Origin: Lachnospiraceae bacterium
GTDB lineage: Bacteria; Bacillota; Clostridia; Lachnospirales; Lachnospiraceae
DNA length: 64,000 nt
Direction: 5' to 3'
NCBI GenBank assembly: GCA_030825115.1
Contig: JAPJQL010000007.1
Coordinates: 1 to 64,000, forward strand
The stretch's first letter is position 1. Each line of letters begins with the position of its first letter. The notes under the pieces were generated by a model, which ran no database searches, was not told the DNA's origin, and worked only from the letters and a program-made list of their open reading frames with translations. The translations under genes and the position numbers were made by a program. This document shows, piece after piece, positions 35,253 through 42,918 of the stretch.

Positions 35253-36668
35253 ATGAAAAAGAGAGCAATCGCTGCGGCTATGGCAGCAATCATGGTAACA
35301 GCAACCGGACTGACCGGCTGCAAAGGCGCACAGACGGGGACGGATACCCGGGCATCGGGAACAGAGGCCGGGACGACTGCAGGGAGCACAACGGGACCGG
35401 CGGCAGGAACAGAGGCAAAAGAGGCGGCTGCGGGAGCAGATACGACCATCACCTTCTGGCATTCCATGGGCGGTGTCAACGGAGAGGCGATCGATACGCT
35501 GGTAAAGAAATTTAATGAAGAAAACGGCAGGGGAATCACGGTAGAATCCCAGTATCAGGGGAGTTATGACGATGCTATTAACAAATTAAAGAGTGCCCAG
35601 ATTGGCAATATGGGGGCGGATCTGGTGCAGATCTATGATATCGGAACCCGGTTCATGATAGATTCCGGATGGGTTGTGCCGATGCAGCAGCTGATTGAAG
35701 CGGATGGCTGGGATGTGAATCAGCTTGAACCCAATATAGCGGCATACTATACGGTGGACAACCGGCTTTATTCCATGCCGTTTAATTCCTCTACCCCGAT
35801 CCTCTATTACAACAAGGACATGTTTGAAAAGGCGGGGCTTACCGAAGTGCCGGACAGCTTTCCTGCGATTGAGGCTGCAGGGGATGCTCTCTTAAACGGC
35901 GGGGGAGCGAAAGAAGTGATATCCCTGGCAATCTATGGGTGGTTCTTTGAGCAGTTCACCTGCAAACAGCAGAAGAACTATGTCGATCAGGGCAATGGAC
36001 GCGAAGGAATTGCGTCCGCTGTGGAATTTGATTCAAACGGCGCAGGTGTGAACACACTGACGGCATGGAAGTCTTTGGCAGACAAAGGCTATGCACCGAA
36101 TGTAGGACGCGGCGGAGATGCCGGGCTTGCCGATTTCAGTTCCGGCAAATCGGCGATGACCCTTGGCTCTACGGCATCCTTAAAGCAGATTTTAAATGAT
36201 GTAAACGGGAAGTTCGAGGTCGGCACCGCATATTTTCCAAAGGTCAGCGACAATGACCAGGGGGGTGTATCCATCGGCGGCGGTTCTCTGTGGGCATTGA
36301 ACAATGAAGATGCGGATAAGCAGGCGGCTGTCTGGGAGTTTGTGAAGTTCCTGGTCTCTGCCGAGAGCCAGGCATACTGGAATGCCCAGACCGGATATTT
36401 CCCGGTGACCGTTGCGGCACATGACGAGCCGGTGTTCCAGGAAAATATCGCGATCTATCCTCAGTTCCAGACTGCAATCGACCAGCTGCATGATTCTTCA
36501 CCGGAATCCGCAGGGGCGCTGCTCAGTGTGTTCCCGGAGGCAAGGAGTATTGTGGAGACCGAGATTGAAAATATGATCAACAACAATGTGTCACCGGAGG
36601 ATACGGTTGCTAAAATTGCGGAGAATATCAATAAATCCATTGAGGAATATAATCTCTTAAATGAATAA
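35253..36668 (+). CDS. Extracellular solute-binding lipoprotein (UgpB-like)
   Basis: A 471-residue lipoprotein with lipobox LTGC (C23) and a Gly/Thr/Ala-rich linker (about 25-60). The family-1 binding body shows ITFWHSMGGVNGEAID, QYQGSYDDAINKL, MPFNSSTPILYYNKDMFEKAG and GGGSLWALNNEDADKQAAVWEF, which are UgpB-like. ATG 35253 follows CGGAGGAAAG. The flanking glycerophosphodiesterase gene supports sn-glycerol-3-phosphate or glycerophosphodiesters as ligand; this is inferred. Confidence 0.9.
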   Translation: MKKRAIAAAMAAIMVTATGLTGCKGAQTGTDTRASGTEAGTTAGSTTGPAAGTEAKEAAAGADTTITFWHSMGGVNGEAIDTLVKKFNEENGRGITVESQYQGSYDDAINKLKSAQIGNMGADLVQIYDIGTRFMIDSGWVVPMQQLIEADGWDVNQLEPNIAAYYTVDNRLYSMPFNSSTPILYYNKDMFEKAGLTEVPDSFPAIEAAGDALLNGGGAKEVISLAIYGWFFEQFTCKQQKNYVDQGNGREGIASAVEFDSNGAGVNTLTAWKSLADKGYAPNVGRGGDAGLADFSSGKSAMTLGSTASLKQILNDVNGKFEVGTAYFPKVSDNDQGGVSIGGGSLWALNNEDADKQAAVWEFVKFLVSAESQAYWNAQTGYFPVTVAAHDEPVFQENIAIYPQFQTAIDQLHDSSPESAGALLSVFPEARSIVETEIENMINNNVSPEDTVAKIAENINKSIEEYNLLNE

Positions 36669-36693
36669 TTCAGGAAATGAGAGGTCGAAGAAG

Positions 36694-37428
36694 ATGAAGA
36701 CAAAGGTATGGGCTCACCGGGGAGCGTCGGATTATGCGCCGGAGAATACGCTGGAAGCATTTGCACTGGCTGTCAAACAGGGGGCAGATGGTGTGGAACT
36801 GGATGTGCAGATGACAAAAGACGGAAAGCTTGTGGTTGCCCACGATGAGACGATAGACAGGGTGAGCGACGGAAGTGGGAGGATCATCGATCATACTCTT
36901 TCGGAACTGCGGGAATTCAACTTCAATAAGACCCACGCAGAATATGCATCGGTACGGATTCCGACCCTGAAGGAAGTCTATGAGCTTCTCCAGCCGACAG
37001 GACTTACGGTCAACGTGGAATTAAAGACGGGAATCGTCCTGTATCAGGGTCTGGAAGAAAAGGTGCTGAAGCTTGCGAAAAAAATGGATATGGAGGACAG
37101 GGTCATCTACTCCTCCTTTTACCATAAAAGCCTGATCAGGCTGAAAAAACTTGACCCATCGGTAAAGACGGGGATCCTGTATTCCGACGGCTGGCTGGAT
37201 GTGGTCAAATACGGAAAGCGGCTGCATGCGGCTGCCCTGCATCCGGCAGCTTACCATCTTCAGTCGGAGAAATTTGTAAAACAGGCAAAGGAACAGGGAC
37301 TTCGCCTGAATGTTTGGACGGTGAACCGAAAAGAAGACATGGAACTGCTGACGAAACTTGGAGTCAATGCCATCATCACTAACCGGCCGGATGTCTGCCG
37401 GAGAGTGGTGGATGGTTTAGGAGGATGA
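36694..37428 (+). CDS. Glycerophosphodiester phosphodiesterase (UgpQ-like)
   Basis: A 244-residue cytoplasmic GDPD with the catalytic motifs HRGASDYAPENT (N-terminal), GVELDVQMTKDGKLVVAHDE and NVELKTG, and the closing VNAIITNRPD. It hydrolyses deacylated phospholipid diesters to glycerol-3-phosphate and an alcohol. ATG 36694 has GAGGT eight bases upstream; ATG 36661 overlaps the previous gene but lacks a ribosome site. Position directly after the binding protein supports a glycerophosphodiester catabolic operon. Confidence 0.93.
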   Translation: MKTKVWAHRGASDYAPENTLEAFALAVKQGADGVELDVQMTKDGKLVVAHDETIDRVSDGSGRIIDHTLSELREFNFNKTHAEYASVRIPTLKEVYELLQPTGLTVNVELKTGIVLYQGLEEKVLKLAKKMDMEDRVIYSSFYHKSLIRLKKLDPSVKTGILYSDGWLDVVKYGKRLHAAALHPAAYHLQSEKFVKQAKEQGLRLNVWTVNRKEDMELLTKLGVNAIITNRPDVCRRVVDGLGG

Positions 37429-37432
37429 CAGT

Positions 37433-38284
37433 ATGATCAGATTAGTGGCATCAGATATGGATGGCACACTGCTGCAGGAGGATGGGACGATATCGGACAG
37501 GACCGCCCGGACGGTGAAGGAATTGCAGGAGACCGGAGGACGCTTTGTCGTATGCACCGGAAGAGGGTATGAGGATGCCAAAAGACCGTTGGAAGAGAAA
37601 GGCATCTTATGCGATATCATCTGTATGAACGGTGCTGCAGTATACAACCGGCAGGGACAGCAGGTATATCGGCAGGAGCTGAGCACCGGGCAGGTAAAAT
37701 TTATCATGGACTGCTGCAAAGAAGAAGTGGTGTTCGATTTTATGACAGACCGCGGAAGCTGTACGATCACGACGAAAGAACGGTTTGGGGAGTATTTTCA
37801 TGCAGGTCTGCTGCTTCCGATGGCGGGTGGGATCACGTATGAGTATATTGTAAATCGTTTTCATTTTTTGACGAGGGAGGAACTGTTTACCTCCGGTCTG
37901 GAATTTTTTAAGATGTCGGTAATCCATCCAAGCCCATTTGTGCTGGAGCGGATCAAGCAGGAACTGGAAGGAAATACACATCTGGCGGTTGCTTCCTCTC
38001 ATCACACCAATCTGGAGGTGACGAACAGCTCGGCACAAAAAGGTCTTGCGCTGTTGAGGTATGCTCAGCTGAAAGGCATTCGTTCCAAAGAAATCATGGC
38101 AATCGGGGACAGTGAAAATGATCTATCCATGCTGTCTTTGCCGCTTGGCTATACAGTTGCTATGGAAAACGGGATGGAGAGCGTCAAACAGGCTGCAAAG
38201 TGTATGACCCGCTCGAATAAAGAGGATGGGGTGGCCTATGCGATCGAAACGCTGCTCTTTGAAGATACGAAGCAGGCTTGTTGA
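37433..38284 (+). CDS. Cof-type HAD-IIB phosphatase
   Basis: A 283-residue HAD hydrolase. Motif I is ASDMDGTLL (the nucleophile and acid Asp pair), motif II region VVCTGRGYEDA, and motif IV IMAIGDSENDLSMLS. The cap between about residues 85 and 185 is of the IIB type. ATG 37433 follows TAGGAGGATG and starts four bases after the GDPD stop, so it belongs to the same operon. Such enzymes dephosphorylate sugar phosphates or glycerol phosphates; the substrate is not determined. Confidence 0.92.
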   Translation: MIRLVASDMDGTLLQEDGTISDRTARTVKELQETGGRFVVCTGRGYEDAKRPLEEKGILCDIICMNGAAVYNRQGQQVYRQELSTGQVKFIMDCCKEEVVFDFMTDRGSCTITTKERFGEYFHAGLLLPMAGGITYEYIVNRFHFLTREELFTSGLEFFKMSVIHPSPFVLERIKQELEGNTHLAVASSHHTNLEVTNSSAQKGLALLRYAQLKGIRSKEIMAIGDSENDLSMLSLPLGYTVAMENGMESVKQAAKCMTRSNKEDGVAYAIETLLFEDTKQAC

Positions 38285-38311
38285 TTTGCAGTAGCGTTTT
38301 TTCCATGTCCA

Positions 38312-38320
38312 TGTTATAAT
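38312..38320 (+). promoter_or_regulatory. Extended -10 promoter of rex
   Basis: TGTTATAAT (38312-38320) is a TGnTATAAT box without a clear -35, about 64 bases before the Rex start. Confidence 0.55.
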
Positions 38321-38383
38321 GTGTACCATATAACCTGGCAACTGGTACATCAGGCAGGAATACCTGTGATTGGACGTGGTGAT

Positions 38384-39040
38384 ATGGAAGAAAAAAAGAC
38401 AATGGTGGGAGGCATCTCCAAAAAGACACTGGAGAGGCTTCCGCTTTATTATCATTATCTGAAGGACAGAAAAGAAGAAGAGATGGTTTACATTTCATCG
38501 CCGGTGATCGCGGCGGGGCTGAACCTCAACGAGGTGCAGGTGAGAAAGGAGCTGGCTCTGGTCAGCAGGCGAGCGGGAAAACCGAAGGCGGGATTTCTCG
38601 TTGACGAGCTGATCGAAGATATCGAGCTCTTTCTTGGCTACCGCAACGGGAATCAGGCTGTGATTGCAGGCGTCGGCTCTCTTGGGCGGGCGCTGCTTGC
38701 ATACCGGGGCTTTGCCCAGTATGGCCTGGAGATCATAGCGGGCTTTGATACGGACCCGAAGCTGATCGGGGAGAAAGTGGCCGGTAAGCCGGTTCTGGCT
38801 CTCGATAAGATGGGGAATCTCTGCCGCAGGATGAGCATCCATATCGGCATTATCACTACCCCTGCGGAATATGCACAGTCGGTCTGTGACCGGATGGTGG
38901 CGGCCGGGGTCCTTGCTGTCTGGAATTTTGCGCCGGTCCATCTGACCGTGCCGGACCATGTGCTGCTGCAGAATGAAAATATGGCTGCTTCTTTGGCTCT
39001 GCTTTCCAAATATCTGCTGGACCGGGAGCAGGAAAGCTGA
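38384..39040 (+). CDS. rex: Redox-sensing transcriptional repressor Rex
   Basis: A 218-residue Rex. An N-terminal winged helix (about residues 10-80, KKTLERLPLYYHYLKD ... NLNEVQVRKELALVS) is followed by a Rossmann domain with the NADH-binding GVGSLGRALLAYRGF. The C-terminal helix includes LLSKYLLDRE. Rex binds DNA when NADH is low and releases it at high NADH, controlling fermentation genes. ATG 38384 is chosen after GTGGTGAT; a later ATG at 38402 is possible. The lysR gene follows by 18 bases. The Rex-like palindrome before adh (25744-25761) is a candidate target. Confidence 0.93.
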   Translation: MEEKKTMVGGISKKTLERLPLYYHYLKDRKEEEMVYISSPVIAAGLNLNEVQVRKELALVSRRAGKPKAGFLVDELIEDIELFLGYRNGNQAVIAGVGSLGRALLAYRGFAQYGLEIIAGFDTDPKLIGEKVAGKPVLALDKMGNLCRRMSIHIGIITTPAEYAQSVCDRMVAAGVLAVWNFAPVHLTVPDHVLLQNENMAASLALLSKYLLDREQES

Positions 39041-39058
39041 TGGAAGGAGGAGCCTGAA

Positions 39059-39979
39059 TTGAATACCGTATTGCTTCAGTATGCCCTTGAGGTGGAAAAA
39101 ACCGGCTCTATCACTCATGCCGCCAATAACCTGTATATGGAACAGCCCAATCTGAGCAAGGCGATCAAGTCTTTGGAGGAGATGATGGGCGCTCCGATTT
39201 TTAAGCGGTCCTCAAAAGGGGTTGTCCCTACGGAGAAGGGGAAGGTGTTTTTAGAACATGCGAGGAAGGTTCTGGATCAGCTTGAGATCATGGAAGGCGT
39301 TTATAAGCAACAGGAAGATCAGGGGCTGGAATTTCGGATATCCATCCCCCGTGCAACGTATATCAACGAAGCTTTTTCCCGTTTTGTAGGCAGGCTTGAC
39401 AGAAATCAGGGGCTGAACCTCTGGCTGAAGGAGACCAACTCGATGGAGACTGTGGAAGCGGTGACCGACGGGGCCTGTCATCTGGGAATCATCCGCTATC
39501 CGGTAGAGCACGAGAGGTATTATACACAGCTGATCCGGGAAAAAGAGCTTTGCGGAAGGCTGGTCCTGGAATTTTGCCCGATGCTTTTGATGTCGGAACA
39601 TCATCCCCTGGCTCAAAAAGATGAGGTCAGATACAGAGATTTGTCCGGCTATGTGGAAATCCTTCACGGCGATATCAAGTTACCGGACGGGGCAGATGGC
39701 GGAAGGATGCAGGATGGCACAAAACGGCGGATCTATGTGTTCGAGCGCGGAAGCCAGATCAGTCTGCTCCAAACCAACCCGGACACGTACATGTGGGTTT
39801 CTGCACTGCCGGAAAGATGCCTGATTCAGAATTCTTTGGTTCAAAAGACCTGTCTGGAGGCGGGGGAGCGATATCGTGACGTATATGTCTGCCGTCAGGG
39901 ATATGAGCTGAATTCCTATGATAAACTGTTTTTAGAGGAAGTTCGGGCGGTAAAAAGGGAAATGTCGAAAGAGAGATAG
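39059..39979 (+). CDS. LysR family transcriptional regulator
   Basis: A 306-residue LysR-type regulator. The helix-turn-helix (about residues 1-60) contains GSITHAANNLYMEQPNLSKA and MGAPIFKRSSKGV; an effector domain follows. The start is TTG 39059, with AAGGAGGAG upstream. It follows rex closely and is probably co-transcribed. Its target could be the palindromic promoter element that begins eight bases after its stop, although LysR genes usually regulate divergent genes. Effector unknown. Confidence 0.9.
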   Translation: MNTVLLQYALEVEKTGSITHAANNLYMEQPNLSKAIKSLEEMMGAPIFKRSSKGVVPTEKGKVFLEHARKVLDQLEIMEGVYKQQEDQGLEFRISIPRATYINEAFSRFVGRLDRNQGLNLWLKETNSMETVEAVTDGACHLGIIRYPVEHERYYTQLIREKELCGRLVLEFCPMLLMSEHHPLAQKDEVRYRDLSGYVEILHGDIKLPDGADGGRMQDGTKRRIYVFERGSQISLLQTNPDTYMWVSALPERCLIQNSLVQKTCLEAGERYRDVYVCRQGYELNSYDKLFLEEVRAVKREMSKER

Positions 39980-39986
39980 CGCGCGG

Positions 39987-40058
39987 CACATATCAGTATT
40001 TATATACTGATATGTGTTTTTTTATATTACCGTCTGAGATAAAAATAAATTATAATAG
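39987..40058 (+). promoter_or_regulatory. Palindromic promoter element, copy 2
   Basis: A 12-bp perfect stem (39987-39998 / 40005-40016) contains the core ATATCAGTA-N6-TACTGATAT. Then come TTTTATATTACC (40020-40031), 19 bases, and TATAATAG (40051-40058). Core end to TATAAT is 37 bases in both copies. As the only structure directly after lysR it may also terminate that transcript. Confidence 0.7.
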
Positions 40059-40067
40059 GTTCAGGAT

Positions 40068-40145
40068 ATGAGTGGTAAATGTTCATGTGATCACCCCCAT
40101 GTTTATGAAATGTTGAAATGTGCAAAAAGGCTGACATCCCAGTGA
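40068..40145 (+). CDS. Possible 25-residue Cys/His-rich peptide
   Basis: ATG 40068 opens a 25-codon frame with Cys5, Cys7, His9, His11 and Cys18; the stop TGA (40143-40145) lies in the loop of the following terminator. It begins only about 12 bases after the TATAAT box, so the transcript would be nearly leaderless, and AGGA lies very close to the ATG. It may be chance, a leader peptide, or part of a small RNA. Confidence 0.25.
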   Translation: MSGKCSCDHPHVYEMLKCAKRLTSQ

Positions 40146-40162
40146 TGCCGGTCTTTTTTGCA
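40121..40162 (+). terminator. Terminator or attenuator upstream of DUF4317 gene
   Basis: TGCAAAAAGGCTGACATC (40121-40138) pairs with 40145-40162 with some G-T pairs and mismatches; the right arm contains TTTTTT. It would end the roughly 100-nt transcript started at copy 2 of the palindromic promoter. Confidence 0.65.
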
Positions 40163-40196
40163 TATGTATGCAGGGGAGGAGAAGAGAGGAACTGCT

Positions 40197-40224
40197 TTGC
40201 ATCAATTGGAAACTGTGGTAGAAT
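40197..40224 (+). promoter_or_regulatory. Promoter of the DUF4317 gene
   Basis: TTGCAT (40197-40202), 16 bases, TAGAAT (40219-40224), 47 bases before ATG 40272 and downstream of the terminator at 40121-40162. Confidence 0.6.
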
Positions 40225-40271
40225 GGAGGGCAGGAAAACGATAAAATCATCGGAAAGGCAACAGGAAGATT

Positions 40272-40901
40272 ATGATCAAGAGAGAGGACATGCTGGAACT
40301 GACCAGGCGGATGACCCTTGCCCGGAACTCCATCGTGCGGATTGCAGGTTGTTATATCGATCAGGATGGAGATTTTGACGGGAGTTTTAATACGAATTTT
40401 TTAAAGTTGTCCGCACAGGAGCGGACGAAGAAATTGAAGCTGGCAAAGTCCATGCTTTTTTCTGAGACCAATATCAATCTGAAACAATATGAGTTTCCAC
40501 AAGATCAGCGAAAAGCAGGCAGTATGTGGCAGCTTCTCCGGGCGATGAATGAATGTGAGTTGAAAAATGACGCCCTGATGGACACGTTTTATGACTTTGT
40601 GATGGAGCATTACCAGGCAGAAGGGGCGTATGCCATATTGGTATTTCACGGCCGGTATGATATTCCGGCAAAAGCTTCGGACCATGAGAGCCTTTGGGAG
40701 TCGGAGGAGGTCTACCCGTATCTGATCTGTGCTGTCTGCCCCATTGACGGGGAATATGAGCCCGGAAATCCGGAGTGTGGCTTTTTGTTCCCGGCGTTTA
40801 CAGACAGGAGCGGGGACTTAAGCCACACCGCCGTGTTCCAGGCGGATGTAAAACGGCCGCATAAGGAACTGCCTGGGATTTTGGGGGTAAATCATGAGTG
40901 A
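40272..40901 (+). CDS. DUF4317-like protein, short form
   Basis: A 209-residue protein resembling the DUF4317 family common in Lachnospiraceae: the N-terminal RRMTLARNSIVRIAGCYIDQDG matches its conserved CxVD-type start (quoted in part: IVRIAGCYID), followed by KLKLAKSMLFSETNINL. The middle has VFHGRYDIPAK and YPYLICAVCPIDGEYEPG. Known members are roughly twice as long as I recall, so this looks like an N-terminal-plus-core form. ATG 40272 has AGGAAG upstream. No membrane segment or catalytic motif is visible. Function unknown. Confidence 0.7.
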   Translation: MIKREDMLELTRRMTLARNSIVRIAGCYIDQDGDFDGSFNTNFLKLSAQERTKKLKLAKSMLFSETNINLKQYEFPQDQRKAGSMWQLLRAMNECELKNDALMDTFYDFVMEHYQAEGAYAILVFHGRYDIPAKASDHESLWESEEVYPYLICAVCPIDGEYEPGNPECGFLFPAFTDRSGDLSHTAVFQADVKRPHKELPGILGVNHE

Positions 40902-40949
40902 GCCCATCGCCCAAACAGCATCCTTATCGTGCCTATGTCCCCGAACTCC

Positions 40950-42707
40950 TTATGAAAGCCCGCGGTAGCGGTTCAGGCAGGCGAAAATCTCCTGCGGTCT
41001 TGGCAGGCACAGTCCCATCGCGCCATAGGAATGGCTGCTCAGGCTTGTCAGCCCATCTTTCTTGATTTTCTCCTGCAGTTTGGCCACGATCTCAGCTACC
41101 GGATACCGGTCCAGCATCTGATTCTCCACACAGTAGCGGAGCATCTGTGCAAGAGCCGAAGTCTGCTCAGAATCAATCAGCTGTTCTACAAAACGCATAT
41201 CTACCGTTTCTCTTCCAACCTGAAGGGAATCTTTGCCAAACACTTTGGTTTTGATCCGGTCATCTTTTCCGCCGCGGCTATCTCGTCCATATCGTCCGCG
41301 GGGAGCAGAAGACGGGGCAGTCTCCTTTGCCTGTCTGCTTGACAGTCTGCGTCCTTCGGCAGGCAGACAAAAATCAGGCGCTGCGTGGATTGGTTCCGCA
41401 CCATAACCAGCGCAGAAGGAGCGGGTGGTCTCTGTGATATCCAGCGGTTTATAGTGGTCCATCTGGATGATGGTGTCGGCGATATAGAAATAAGCGCCGG
41501 AGCTGCCTGCAACCATGACGGTGGAAATCCCTGCTTTTTCATACAGATCGCGGGCGCGTTCGATGAACGGAGTGATCGGTTCTTTATCTCTGCTGATGAT
41601 TTTCTGCATCAGGTCATCCCGCACCATAAAGTTGGTTGCCGAGGTATCCTCATCGATCAGGAATACCCGGCTGCCGGATTCAATCCCTTCCACCACGTTG
41701 GCAGCCTGAGAAGTACTTCCGCTGGCGTCTTCTGTGGAGAAGTTTTTCGTGTCTTTCCTGTTTGGCAGGTCGTTGATAAAAAGAGAGATGTCCACGTTGC
41801 GGACGCTGCGCCCATCTTCCGCCCGCAGTTTTACAGCGGTGCGGTCGGTGATGACATATTCCCGCCCGTCCCCTGCAATATGGTTGTATACGCCCGCCTC
41901 CAGGGCTTTTAACAGCGTGGATTTTCCGTGATATCCTCCGCCGACGATCAGGGTAATCCCTTTTTTGATCCCCATGCCTGTGATCGTTCCATGATGAGGC
42001 AGCTCCATCGTTACCTGAAGCGGAGCGGGGGACTGGAAAGCGACGCTGCCGGTCCCTGTCATGGGGCGGCTGGACACCCCGCTTTCTCTTGGAAGCACCG
42101 AGCCGTCGGCGACAAAGGATACCAGACCGCGTTCTAAAAGCTGCCTGCGGATATACTGCTGGTCGTCAGCAAGATCTGTGACTGCTTTCACCTCGGCCGG
42201 TTTTCGGCTGCGGTAGAAGAATACCTGTTCAATGCATCTTGGCAGAAAATCAAAGATGATCTTGATCAGTTCGCCAGAATTGATGGTCCTTCCGTTGGCT
42301 GGAAAGCCAACTTCGAACCGGGCCGTGATTCCTTTTTCCGTACATTCGCATGCAGTGCGCGCAAGAATCTCCGGTCCTGGATGGCTGGTTGCGATCAGGC
42401 CGCTTTTGCCGGAGCCTTTGGCTTTGAACTGATACCGGGCAATCTCCTGGTGGAACTGGCGCACCAGATAGTCTTCAAGCGCGGTCTTTCTCCAGGGGCT
42501 GCTAAATGCCTCTGCCGGATAACCGGCTTTTTGGTGGGTGAGAAAGATGCTGACATTGGAGGGCGAGGCGAATGGGTCGCCCTGCACGTGGTCGATACTC
42601 AGCACATAGGAGCCAAAGTCATATGCTCCCTGGGTTGATTTGTATGCCGGATATCCTTTGTGGTCAATGGATATCAGTAATTGTCTTAAATCCTGTGATG
42701 ATTTCAT
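40950..42707 (-). CDS. ABC-class P-loop ATPase (COG3044/PF09818 type)
   Basis: A 585-residue cytoplasmic ATPase of the ABC class without membrane partners. Walker A GGGYHGKST (256-264), a signature-like stretch STEDASGSTSQAANV (about 324-338), Walker B SRVFLIDEDTSATNF (about 346-360). Between the ATPase core and the C-terminal helical domain is an Arg/Gly-rich segment (about 470-481, RGRYGRDSRGGK) like an RGG box. The minus-strand start at 42707 has GGAAGGAAT upstream. A trypanosome relative (MRB1590) is an RNA-editing-associated protein, so an RNA-linked role is possible; the bacterial function is not established. Confidence 0.88.
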   Translation of the reverse strand: MKSSQDLRQLLISIDHKGYPAYKSTQGAYDFGSYVLSIDHVQGDPFASPSNVSIFLTHQKAGYPAEAFSSPWRKTALEDYLVRQFHQEIARYQFKAKGSGKSGLIATSHPGPEILARTACECTEKGITARFEVGFPANGRTINSGELIKIIFDFLPRCIEQVFFYRSRKPAEVKAVTDLADDQQYIRRQLLERGLVSFVADGSVLPRESGVSSRPMTGTGSVAFQSPAPLQVTMELPHHGTITGMGIKKGITLIVGGGYHGKSTLLKALEAGVYNHIAGDGREYVITDRTAVKLRAEDGRSVRNVDISLFINDLPNRKDTKNFSTEDASGSTSQAANVVEGIESGSRVFLIDEDTSATNFMVRDDLMQKIISRDKEPITPFIERARDLYEKAGISTVMVAGSSGAYFYIADTIIQMDHYKPLDITETTRSFCAGYGAEPIHAAPDFCLPAEGRRLSSRQAKETAPSSAPRGRYGRDSRGGKDDRIKTKVFGKDSLQVGRETVDMRFVEQLIDSEQTSALAQMLRYCVENQMLDRYPVAEIVAKLQEKIKKDGLTSLSSHSYGAMGLCLPRPQEIFACLNRYRGLS

Positions 42708-42783
42708 AAGTGTTATTCCTTCCGTTTTGCAGATTTGCTTTTTTTATTTTATAGCAAATAGAGGAAAAAGACAAGAATTAAGA

Positions 42784-42812
42784 TTGTATCGAGAAAAGAA
42801 CTGTGATATGAT
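42784..42812 (+). promoter_or_regulatory. Promoter of the Rpn-type remnant
   Basis: TTGTAT (42784-42789), exactly 17 bases, TATGAT (42807-42812), about 105 bases before ATG 42919. A good vegetative promoter that still stands in front of a broken gene. Confidence 0.7.
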
Positions 42813-42918
42813 AATGCTATTCGACAGATGTTCCGCGTCTGTCTGATGTCTGGTTTCATGTGCGGTGTTCCACCGACAGATTCCAAAGATTGAAATTTAT
42901 AAATAAGGAGAAAGCGAC

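Noticed and set aside
36661..36693. Earlier start for the glycerophosphodiesterase
   Set aside because: Overlaps the binding-protein gene without a ribosome site; the family begins right at the WAHRG motif near ATG 36694.
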